Source: Aliarcobacter thereius LMG 24486 (GTDB taxonomy: Bacteria > Campylobacterota > Campylobacteria > Campylobacterales > Arcobacteraceae). Taken from it: DNA of 64,000 bases. The stretch spans positions 1,054,001-1,118,000 of the forward strand of contig NZ_CP035926.1 of the NCBI RefSeq assembly GCF_004214815.1, written 5' to 3'. Positions within the stretch are counted from its first letter, which is position 1. Each line of letters begins with the position of its first letter. Shown one piece after another: positions 44,083 through 51,633 of this stretch. A program made the translations under genes and the position numbers. Below the pieces are notes generated by a model, which was not told the origin of the DNA, did not search any database, and saw only the letters and a program-made list of their open reading frames with translations.

Positions 44083-44561
44083 TTAGTTTTAGCAGAAAAA
44101 AAGTAAAAAATATTACAAAGATTTCGATTATTGTTTTGGCTATATATTCATCTATTTTTTTCCTATACTCTGGTTTTGAATATTATCAAACTATGCAAGA
44201 AAAAAATGAATTATTAAAAGAATTAGATATAAAAAAGCTACAAACAGAGCAAATAAAAGATAATATAAAAGATATTGATAATAAAAAATCTCAACTAAAA
44301 GCAAGATTTTTAAATAAAGAAGAGTTAGATAAAAAACTAAAATCTGTATTTAAAAACTACTCTTTGGCTGATTATAGATTAAGTCTTGTAGATAGTAAAA
44401 TGATTTGTGTAGATAGATTTATGCTAATAGTTAATTTGGATGCTAGTTCAAAAGAGGGAATACAAGCTGGAGAAAGAATACTTGGATATTTAGGTAAAGT
44501 CCAAAGAAAAAAGGGTTTTGATACTCTTTATTTTGTTGATTATATTCAAAAAGCGAGGTAA
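44079..44561 (+). CDS. GspM/PilO-like bitopic assembly protein
   Basis: 160 residues. There is a short basic cytoplasmic tail, one membrane helix (about 13-32, ISIIVLAIYSSIFFLYSGFEYY), a coiled coil (MQEKNELLKELDIKKLQTEQIKDNIKDIDNKKSQLKARFL), and a small ferredoxin-like C-terminal domain. This is the PilO/GspM architecture. It overlaps the GspL-like gene by four bases, as pilN-pilO or gspL-gspM pairs do. Probably forms the inner-membrane alignment complex. Confidence 0.65.
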   Translation: MISFSRKKVKNITKISIIVLAIYSSIFFLYSGFEYYQTMQEKNELLKELDIKKLQTEQIKDNIKDIDNKKSQLKARFLNKEELDKKLKSVFKNYSLADYRLSLVDSKMICVDRFMLIVNLDASSKEGIQAGERILGYLGKVQRKKGFDTLYFVDYIQKAR

Positions 44562-44566
44562 TAATT

Positions 44567-46870
44567 TTGAAAAAAGTATCTATTTTTATTTTAATAATAT
44601 CTTTAAATTTGTTTGCAAATAGTAGTATTGAATCACTAAATGAGAAGAAAATAGAAAAACTTATTCAAAAAGAAGAACAACTAGCTATTGCTTATAGAAA
44701 ATATCTTGTAGTAGAAGCAAAAAAAGCCACAAGAATTGAAGATTTGAAAGATTATTTAGTGGATGGATTTGATTTTATAAACCCTTTTGGAATAAAAATG
44801 AATTTAGATTTTGAAAATGGACAAATAGTAAGTTTCAAACCAAGAAATGAGACTATTTTAAATAGTATGATTCTTCACTATTATTCAAATAAAAATAGAA
44901 ATAATACTTTAGCTCCATTAGATACAAAAAATAATGTAATTATAGAGTTAAATAATATTGAAAATTTTATTCAAAACAACTCTTCTAAAATAGTTAAATA
45001 TAATCAAAATAGAGAATCTAGTAAATTTAGAGTTAAATTAAATAAAGAAGATGAAGAGAACAAAAAAACAAATGATAATCTTTTAAATAATGTATCTCTT
45101 GAATATTTTGGAAGTGATGGAAAATCAAAATATTCATATAGTCCTCTTTTTGGAATAACTTTTGCTTCTGGAATTAGCTTCCAAGATGATAATTTACAAG
45201 TAACAAAAGAGGTAAAAGATTTAAATATTCCTTCTGAATTTATGACTCTTGGAGTATCTGTTTTCGATTGTGTTTATGGAGATGTAAATAAAACTGAGTG
45301 TAGAACTGTAAAAGAGTCAATAGCTATTGGTCCAAATAACTTTGTAAGAGTGAATCCAGATGAAGTAAATGTAGGAAAAACTGTAATTCAGTTTTATAGA
45401 AGAGCTGGTGGAATGTTAGTAAATGGAGATATATATGCTTGGGGAAACAATGGTAAAGGAATTACAGGAATAGAAGGTAATAAAAGTTTTACAGGAAAAG
45501 TAAAAACCAATTCTGAACCTGTAATAAATGCTATTATGCCTTTAAGAGCAAAATTATATACAAATATAAATGATGTAAGTTCAAATGAAAATAATAAATA
45601 TTATGTACAAAACTATTTTAATTCACCAAAAAGACCAAAATTTATTGATTTTTTTATTTCTGTTTATCATGGTGCTTGTGGAATTAGCACAAAAGGTGAA
45701 CTTTATTGTAATGGAACAACAGGAGGAAGTAGTAGTTCTTGGTATAGTGACTTAGATGGAGTTAATAGACAAGGAGAGTTACTTTATAGAAGTAATCGTT
45801 TTGATGGAAGTACTGAAAGCAAAAGATTAAAAAAAGTTTTTGCAAATAATCAAATATGGCATTTTTTAAGCGAAGATGGAAAAGTTTATAGATGGGGAAC
45901 ACCTTCAAGTGGATTTGCAGGAAATGATTCCTTCTACAAGTCATTTAGTAATTATTCATCTATTGATAATCTTTCAAATATAGATGATATTACATATATT
46001 TTGACTATTGGTTTTAGGAGAATTGGTGCAATAGATAAAAATGGCGATATTTTCATTTGGGGTGCTGAAGGTGTAAATGGTAATAGTTGTACTAGAAATT
46101 TTAATGGTAAATCTTATAATTTTTGTTCTGCTCAAAAGGTTGTAAGTGGAAATTCAAATATGAGTAATATCCCAAAATTTGTATCATTAAGAGGTGGAGT
46201 TGATGCCTTTATAGCTCAAGATGTAAATGGTGATTTTTATAAAATCAAACAAGGCAATAATACAAATGATAAAATAGAATTAGAATCAATAAAAGAGAAA
46301 ATAAAGTCTTATAATGACACAAATTCTATTAGAAAATATGATCCAAAAAAAGATAATAGAATTATTTCAGCAGATATAGCAAGAACAATAGATGATTTAA
46401 ATAATCCTTCAAGATTTAGTTCGGGTGTTGTTTGGGTAAATGAACACAATGAACTAAAAGGTGATATATTTTTTAATAATACTCACAAAAATGATAAACA
46501 CTTTAATGAATCTATAAAAAAAATAAAATGGACACAAGTAAAGGTAATTCAAGAGGAAAATGGTATTTGTGGAATAGATGTAAATCATCAGATGTATTGT
46601 TGGGGAATTCAAGCTTATTATAGAAATTCAAGTGGAAGCACTAGCTGGGGAAATACTTATATGATCCCAGTTTTTAATACAAATTTATATGATTTAAATA
46701 AAGATTTTTTAGTTCTTGAAGGAGCAAGTGATTATCTTACAGCTATATCATCAGGAGAATGGGTAGATAATGTAAAAGGTGCAGATGGTGGTAAAGAGCA
46801 CAAAGATGCCTTTTTTATGAAATACCCAACATATATTGGAGGTTTTAACTATGAATACGAATTTAAATAA
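44567..46870 (+). CDS. Large secreted RCC1-repeat (beta-propeller) protein 2
   Basis: 767 residues from a TTG start. The signal peptide ends LNLFANS. The shared module EKLIQKEEQLAIAYRKYLVVEA is at about 27-48. A mixed domain with two cysteines follows, then RCC1-like blades: GGMLVNGDIYAWGNNG, GACGISTKGELYCNG, WHFLSEDGKVYRWGTP, RIGAIDKNGDIFIWGAEG and GICGIDVNHQMYCWGIQ. The C-terminus PVFNTNLYDLNK...YPTYIGGFNYEYEFK matches that of the 931-residue protein. The two are clearly paralogues placed on either side of the secretin-platform-ATPase core. Likely surface or tip protein; role inferred. Confidence 0.7.
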   Translation: MKKVSIFILIISLNLFANSSIESLNEKKIEKLIQKEEQLAIAYRKYLVVEAKKATRIEDLKDYLVDGFDFINPFGIKMNLDFENGQIVSFKPRNETILNSMILHYYSNKNRNNTLAPLDTKNNVIIELNNIENFIQNNSSKIVKYNQNRESSKFRVKLNKEDEENKKTNDNLLNNVSLEYFGSDGKSKYSYSPLFGITFASGISFQDDNLQVTKEVKDLNIPSEFMTLGVSVFDCVYGDVNKTECRTVKESIAIGPNNFVRVNPDEVNVGKTVIQFYRRAGGMLVNGDIYAWGNNGKGITGIEGNKSFTGKVKTNSEPVINAIMPLRAKLYTNINDVSSNENNKYYVQNYFNSPKRPKFIDFFISVYHGACGISTKGELYCNGTTGGSSSSWYSDLDGVNRQGELLYRSNRFDGSTESKRLKKVFANNQIWHFLSEDGKVYRWGTPSSGFAGNDSFYKSFSNYSSIDNLSNIDDITYILTIGFRRIGAIDKNGDIFIWGAEGVNGNSCTRNFNGKSYNFCSAQKVVSGNSNMSNIPKFVSLRGGVDAFIAQDVNGDFYKIKQGNNTNDKIELESIKEKIKSYNDTNSIRKYDPKKDNRIISADIARTIDDLNNPSRFSSGVVWVNEHNELKGDIFFNNTHKNDKHFNESIKKIKWTQVKVIQEENGICGIDVNHQMYCWGIQAYYRNSSGSTSWGNTYMIPVFNTNLYDLNKDFLVLEGASDYLTAISSGEWVDNVKGADGGKEHKDAFFMKYPTYIGGFNYEYEFK

Positions 46871-46897
46871 ATCAATAGGAAGAGGAAAAAAATAGAG

Positions 46898-47935
46898 ATG
46901 AAAAGATTTAAATTATTAGCTTTTTTACTACTTTTTGTAGTAAATATTTTCGCAAATGAGACTACAAAAGATGAAAATACTCAAAATAAACAAGAAGAGA
47001 TAGATAAACTTGATATGCTTGATAAGCAATCAAAAGATTTTTATATGGCAGTTACTGGTTTAGAAAAAGAGTATTTAGAAGAGCAATTAAATAAAACAAA
47101 AGAGCAAAATGAAAAAGATGGTTTAAATAAACAAAAAAATACAAATGCTCAAGGTATATTCATAACTAAAGAAGAACAAGAAAAAAATCTTTTCAATCAT
47201 CAAAATGAACTTGCTAGAATTACAACTGATTTTACAAGAACAAAAAAACTAAAAGACCTAAAAATCAAAGGTATGTACAACTTCAATGATACATCTTATG
47301 TTGTTTTACTTTTAGATGATGAGTCATTAAGAGCAAAACAGACAACAGAACTTAGTGGAAATATTGAAGGAAGATATATTTTAGGAGATAAAATCCTAGG
47401 TCATAAAATAGTAAATATAAACACTAGAACAAAAAGTGTTGAATTATTTAAAGATTTAGATAAAAGCGTCGGTTATACAGTTTATTTAAGTAATTATGGA
47501 ATAACTTTAAGTAATCTTGAAAAGATAGATAAAAATCATCCTAGATATTTTCAGATTACAGGTGAAAAAGAGATTAAAAAAGTAGTATCAGTAGCAAAAG
47601 ATAAAGAGTTAGAAAAAGTAAAAAAGAATGAAGAAAAAACTCCAATAAAAGAAATAATAGAGAAGAAATCTCAAAACATAGCTAAAAAAGAGAGTCTAAA
47701 ATGTTATAAAGTAAATAAAAATAGATTAAATGTAAGATCTAACTCAAATTTAAAATCTAGAGTTCTTAAAATCTTAGAACAAGGTGATATTGTAAAAGTA
47801 TCATTTGAAAAAAAGCCTTGGGTAAATCTTGATACTATTTATTATAAAGATAGTAAAAGAGAAATAAAGGTTAAAAATCAAAACAATTGGATACAAAATT
47901 TGAATAATAATCTTGTTCCAACAAAGTGTAAATAG
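46898..47935 (+). CDS. Periplasmic PilP/GspC-like protein with C-terminal SH3b domain
   Basis: 345 residues. The signal peptide ends LFVVNIFANE. A long charged helical linker follows (about 25-115). Next is a beta-rich module (LKIKGMYNFNDTSYVVLLL...YILGDKILGHKIVNINTRTKSVELF, about 122-190), whose order of strands matches the GspC/PilP homology region that docks onto the secretin N0 domain. A lysine-rich linker leads to a bacterial SH3 domain (CYKVNKNRLNVRSNSNLKSRVLKILEQGDIVKV, about 269-345), which could bind peptidoglycan. The family call is structural inference. Confidence 0.6.
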   Translation: MKRFKLLAFLLLFVVNIFANETTKDENTQNKQEEIDKLDMLDKQSKDFYMAVTGLEKEYLEEQLNKTKEQNEKDGLNKQKNTNAQGIFITKEEQEKNLFNHQNELARITTDFTRTKKLKDLKIKGMYNFNDTSYVVLLLDDESLRAKQTTELSGNIEGRYILGDKILGHKIVNINTRTKSVELFKDLDKSVGYTVYLSNYGITLSNLEKIDKNHPRYFQITGEKEIKKVVSVAKDKELEKVKKNEEKTPIKEIIEKKSQNIAKKESLKCYKVNKNRLNVRSNSNLKSRVLKILEQGDIVKVSFEKKPWVNLDTIYYKDSKREIKVKNQNNWIQNLNNNLVPTKCK

Positions 47936-47943
47936 GAATAAAT

Positions 47944-49020
47944 TTGGAAAATATTAATTTTAAAGAGCTAGTAGATAATAAAATAGTAAATTCTTTAGAT
48001 AAGATTATGAAATTAAAAAGTGATTTTACCTATTTATTCAATATTGATAATATTTTTTCAAATGAAGCTGGTGGAAAATCTAGATTAAATAGAGATTTAT
48101 TTAATCAATATAATCAAAAAATTCAAACAGATATTTCTGATTTAAGAAAAATATTTGTTGAATCAAATATGCTTTGTTTTGATGAATTTAAATCTATTTT
48201 ATCAAATCTAAATCTTTTTGATAGTTTAAAATTAAATGAGTTTTTTATAGATGATAAAATATTAATAAATGATTTATCTTCTCATCTTAGTGATATAAAA
48301 ATACCAAATAAGAAAATTGATGAGATTATAAGTTCTATACAAGAAACAATTGATTTAAAAAATAAATTAAATAATCTTGAGTTCTATTTAAATATTTTTG
48401 ATACTTCAAGCTTAAATAAAAATTTAGATAAATATACTCCTGAAGAGCTTATAAATAGCTCTTTAATATTTGAAACTATAAACTCTTATGCACTTTTATA
48501 TGAACAATTAATAAAATTTGAAGAAGAGATTTTAAGTTATATAGAAGAGAATTCTTCAAATTCTAATCATATTTTTAAAAATATTGAAAAACTTTTAGAA
48601 GTATTAAATAAAAGAGCTGATACTTACTATTATCTTGACAATAGATATAAAATATCTCTTGATTATGATTTAAATTTTGATACAAAAAAAGATATTAATC
48701 TAGAATCTTCTATTATTGAGAATATAATTTTTAATCTTATAGAACAATCTTGTTTAGATACTATAAAAAAAGATATTAAAAAAGGTAAAATCCAAAAACA
48801 GATTCAAATATCTTTCAATTTAAGAAAAGATTTATTAGAAGTAGTTATTTCTAATAATGGTTTTGAAGTAGGAAATATAGATGATATTGTTGTTTTAAAT
48901 AGTGAAAATAAACTTATAATTGATACAATAAACCTATTAAATATATTTAATCAAGAACTTTTTATTGAATCGAAAGAGAATGAAGGAATGAGCTATAATT
49001 TTAGTTTAAATTTAAACTAA
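47944..49020 (+). CDS. Degenerate histidine-kinase-type ATPase (HATPase-like) protein, last gene of the locus
   Basis: 358 residues from a TTG start. The N-terminal two thirds are helical and leucine/asparagine-rich. The last 110 residues resemble a GHKL ATPase: an N-box-like IENIIFNLIEQS, then strands QIQISFNLRKDLLEVVISNNG where the G1 box (DxGxG) should be, and a terminal ENEGMSYNFSLNLN like the G3/F end. The G1 glycines and aspartate are not recognisable, nor is a phospho-acceptor histidine block. It may be a pseudo-kinase or scaffold controlling the pilus system. Cytoplasmic. Confidence 0.5.
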   Translation: MENINFKELVDNKIVNSLDKIMKLKSDFTYLFNIDNIFSNEAGGKSRLNRDLFNQYNQKIQTDISDLRKIFVESNMLCFDEFKSILSNLNLFDSLKLNEFFIDDKILINDLSSHLSDIKIPNKKIDEIISSIQETIDLKNKLNNLEFYLNIFDTSSLNKNLDKYTPEELINSSLIFETINSYALLYEQLIKFEEEILSYIEENSSNSNHIFKNIEKLLEVLNKRADTYYYLDNRYKISLDYDLNFDTKKDINLESSIIENIIFNLIEQSCLDTIKKDIKKGKIQKQIQISFNLRKDLLEVVISNNGFEVGNIDDIVVLNSENKLIIDTINLLNIFNQELFIESKENEGMSYNFSLNLN

Positions 49021-49036
49021 TTTATAGCTCCAAAAG

Positions 49037-50803
49037 TTAAGAAAGTTCACTCATTTTCTCTTCAAACTCTTGATTTATATTTTCAATTTTTTGCATAAGT
49101 TCCAAAATAGAGTTTTCAACTTTAGTTTTATCAACTCCAAATAAAGATGAAGCTTCTTTTTCAAGCTCTTCAATTTTTGCTTTTAAAGGTTTTAAATCTT
49201 GACTCTTTTTAGCTACTAATTCAGCTCTTAATCTTTTACTCTCTTTTTTATTTATTTTTGGTTTATCTTTATTCTCTTTAGTTTTATTATCTGTTTTTGT
49301 AGGTTTCTTATCATCAATATCATCACCCCAACCTATTTTCTCTAAAAACTCATCATAAGTTCCATTAAAATAATCTGCTCCATCATTTGTAAATACAATT
49401 AATCTATCACAAACAGCTCTTAAAAGTTCTTCACTGTGAGTTACTATAATACTTGAACCTGAAAACTCTTTTATAGCATTTGTAAGTGCTTCTATTGATT
49501 CAATATCAAGGTGATTTGTAGGTTCATCAAGGAAAAGAAGGTTTACATCTTTTGCCATAATTTTTCCAAGCATTACTCTTGATTTTTCTCCACCTGAAAG
49601 TAGTGAGATTTTTTTCTTTGCATTATCTCCACTAAACATCATAATTCCACATATATTTCTTATAACAGATTCTGGAATTTTGTTATTTACACTTTGTATC
49701 TCTTCAATAATTGTATTGTTTTGATTTAAATGATTTATATTTGTTTGCCCAAAATGCCCAAAAACTGTACTTGGATGAAAATTCACATCTCCACTAAGAG
49801 TTTTTAACTCTTCAGCAATCACATTTAAAAGTGTTGATTTTCCTTTACCATTTTTTCCTATAATTCCAAGAGTTTCTCCACGACTAAGAGCAAAAGTAAT
49901 ATCTTTAAACAGTAAATTATCTTTTTCATATCCAAAACTTACATCTTTTACTTCAAGCAGATATTTTGCACTTGTATCTTTATAGTTGAAATCAAATTTT
50001 AAATCTTTTTCAAAAACCAAATCATCCATAATTTCCATTTTTTCTAATATTTTTACTTTTGATTGTGCTAAATTTGCAGTTGCAGCCCTTGCTTTATTTT
50101 TTGCAATAAACTCTTCAAGATCTTTTATCTTTTTCTCTTGAGCAATCTTTTGTTTTTCATAATGCTCTTCATTTGAAGCTAATTGTTCAAAAAACTTTTC
50201 TGTACTTCCAGCAATTATAAATGCATTTTTTCTTACAATTCCCATTGTATGAGTACAAACACTATTCATAAAATCTCTATCGTGAGTAATAAGTATAACT
50301 TCTCCATCAAAAGATTTTAAAAACTCTCTAAGCCATCTAATTGAAAGAATATCAAGATAGTTTGTAGGTTCATCAAGAAGTAGCATATTTGGTTCTGTTA
50401 AAAGAAGTTTTGCAAGATTTATTCTTATTTGGTAACCACCTGAAAAACTCTTTGGCTCTTTTTGTAAATCTTCTTCACTAAATCCAAGTCCAAATAGTAT
50501 CTTTTCTGCTTTATAAATATTATATTTATCATCTTCACTCAAAGCTAAAGCTGTTTCATCTAAAAGTGTTTTCTCTGTAAAATCAAAATATTGTTTTAGT
50601 GCACCTATTTTATAATTTTTTGGTGTTGATATCTCTCCACTATCAGCTTGTTCTTCACCTAAAATAAGTTTAAAAAGTGTTGATTTTCCAGTACCATTTC
50701 TTCCTACAAGCCCTACTTTATCACCTTTATTTAATCTTAGATTTAAATCTTGATATAGGGTTTGTGTTGGGTAGGTTTTCTGAATATTTATTAGTTCTAT
50801 CAT
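49037..50803 (-). CDS. ABC-F family translation factor/ATPase
   Basis: 588 residues with two ABC ATPase domains on one chain and no membrane part. Domain 1 has GRNGTGKST, signature FSGGYQIR and LLLDEPTNYLDI. The linker (about 205-260) is the charged P-site-tRNA interaction motif region (EKKIKDLEEFIAKNKARAATANLAQSK). Domain 2 has GKNGKGKST, LSGGEKSRVMLG and LFLDEPTNHLDIES. A lysine/glutamate-rich coiled coil forms the C-terminus, as in Uup/YheS-type members. Such proteins bind the ribosomal E site; the exact subfamily is uncertain. Confidence 0.9.
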   Translation of the reverse strand: MIELINIQKTYPTQTLYQDLNLRLNKGDKVGLVGRNGTGKSTLFKLILGEEQADSGEISTPKNYKIGALKQYFDFTEKTLLDETALALSEDDKYNIYKAEKILFGLGFSEEDLQKEPKSFSGGYQIRINLAKLLLTEPNMLLLDEPTNYLDILSIRWLREFLKSFDGEVILITHDRDFMNSVCTHTMGIVRKNAFIIAGSTEKFFEQLASNEEHYEKQKIAQEKKIKDLEEFIAKNKARAATANLAQSKVKILEKMEIMDDLVFEKDLKFDFNYKDTSAKYLLEVKDVSFGYEKDNLLFKDITFALSRGETLGIIGKNGKGKSTLLNVIAEELKTLSGDVNFHPSTVFGHFGQTNINHLNQNNTIIEEIQSVNNKIPESVIRNICGIMMFSGDNAKKKISLLSGGEKSRVMLGKIMAKDVNLLFLDEPTNHLDIESIEALTNAIKEFSGSSIIVTHSEELLRAVCDRLIVFTNDGADYFNGTYDEFLEKIGWGDDIDDKKPTKTDNKTKENKDKPKINKKESKRLRAELVAKKSQDLKPLKAKIEELEKEASSLFGVDKTKVENSILELMQKIENINQEFEEKMSELS

Positions 50804-50890
50804 TGTTTCTCTTTAGTTTTTTAGAATTTTAGGGCAAAAGTATATTATATTAAGAGTTATATTTTCATAAATTATTCAAAATCAAGTATC

Positions 50891-50911
50891 AAAGTAGCAA
50901 AAAGCTACTTT
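50891..50911 (-). terminator. Terminator overlapping the end of the DapD-like gene
   Basis: AAAGTAGC-AAAAA-GCTACTTT, an 8-bp perfect stem, spans the stop codon of the minus-strand gene that ends at 50905. It indicates a true 3' end there. Confidence 0.6.
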
Positions 50912-51597
50912 AACAACTCTTTTTCACAAATACTCTCATCTTTATTTGGAATTATATGTCTTAAAACTTTTGAATATTTCCCTACATACTCAATTTGTGG
51001 AAATTTATTTGCAATTTTTAACATAATTTCATTTTCTCTTAAAAGATCTAGTTCCATTGGAGTTCCATCTATCCAAGCACAATTTGTAAGTAATTCATCT
51101 ATATTTTCAAGATTTAAATTTTTAATTTTTTTACTATATTTTGCATATAGTTTTAAATATGCACTCTCAACACTCTTTGGTTTTTCATCTTCAAAGATAA
51201 ATACAACTCTAAAATCATCTGCTTCAAGACCACTATTTATTGGTAAAGATGATAAAGTTGAAACTACTTGAAGATTTTTATGCTTCTCTTTTTCATCATA
51301 AAATGGCTTATATGCTTCTATACAAAACCCTAGAAAACCATCTGTTATAGTATAAATTCCTTCACTTTGAAAACAATCAACATTTTGTCCATTTTGCTTT
51401 AATGCTGCTAAAAAAACAGATGCACTTTTCTCATTTTCATCCCAGTTTATATAAGGAAAAGTAGCATCTAAAGTAAGATTAGGATTTAAAACTCCTCTAG
51501 TTATTCTTGCAATTCCAAAAGCCAAAGGTTTTCTATACCATTTTTCATTTTTTATGCTCTCTACAAGATTATCAAAGTCCTCTTTTGTCTTAATCAT
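50905..51597 (-). CDS. Stand-alone DapD N-terminal-domain protein
   Basis: 230 residues from ATG 51597, chosen because AAGGAG is 6 bases upstream; a frame extension to 51618 adds seven residues lacking such a site. It resembles the N-terminal half of Campylobacter-type tetrahydrodipicolinate N-succinyltransferase (DapD) as I remember it: MIKTKEDFDNLV, KPLAFGIARITRGVLN, SVESAYLKLYAKYSKK, ENEIMLKIANKFPQIEYVGKY and LRHIIPNKD. DapD should continue into a left-handed beta-helix acyltransferase domain, but the protein stops there. It therefore lacks the catalytic half and is probably regulatory, a decoy, or a partner of a full DapD elsewhere. Confidence 0.6.
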   Translation of the reverse strand: MIKTKEDFDNLVESIKNEKWYRKPLAFGIARITRGVLNPNLTLDATFPYINWDENEKSASVFLAALKQNGQNVDCFQSEGIYTITDGFLGFCIEAYKPFYDEKEKHKNLQVVSTLSSLPINSGLEADDFRVVFIFEDEKPKSVESAYLKLYAKYSKKIKNLNLENIDELLTNCAWIDGTPMELDLLRENEIMLKIANKFPQIEYVGKYSKVLRHIIPNKDESICEKELLK

Positions 51598-51633
51598 TTT
51601 ATCTCCTTTTAATTTCAAGATTGTACATAATTT

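Noticed and set aside
36155-46870. Phase-variable homopolymer tracts in the surface-protein genes
   Set aside because: No G or C run of 8 or more was seen in these genes; only ordinary A/T runs consistent with base composition.
32347-49020. Integrated mobile element carrying the pilus-like locus
   Set aside because: No integrase, transposase, tRNA target duplication or flanking repeat is visible, and base composition and codon use look like the neighbours. Acquisition by transfer cannot be excluded but is not shown.
50804-50904. Frameshifted remainder of DapD after the DapD-like gene
   Set aside because: The 100 bases to the next gene contain a terminator hairpin and AT-rich sequence, with no hexapeptide-repeat coding in any frame.
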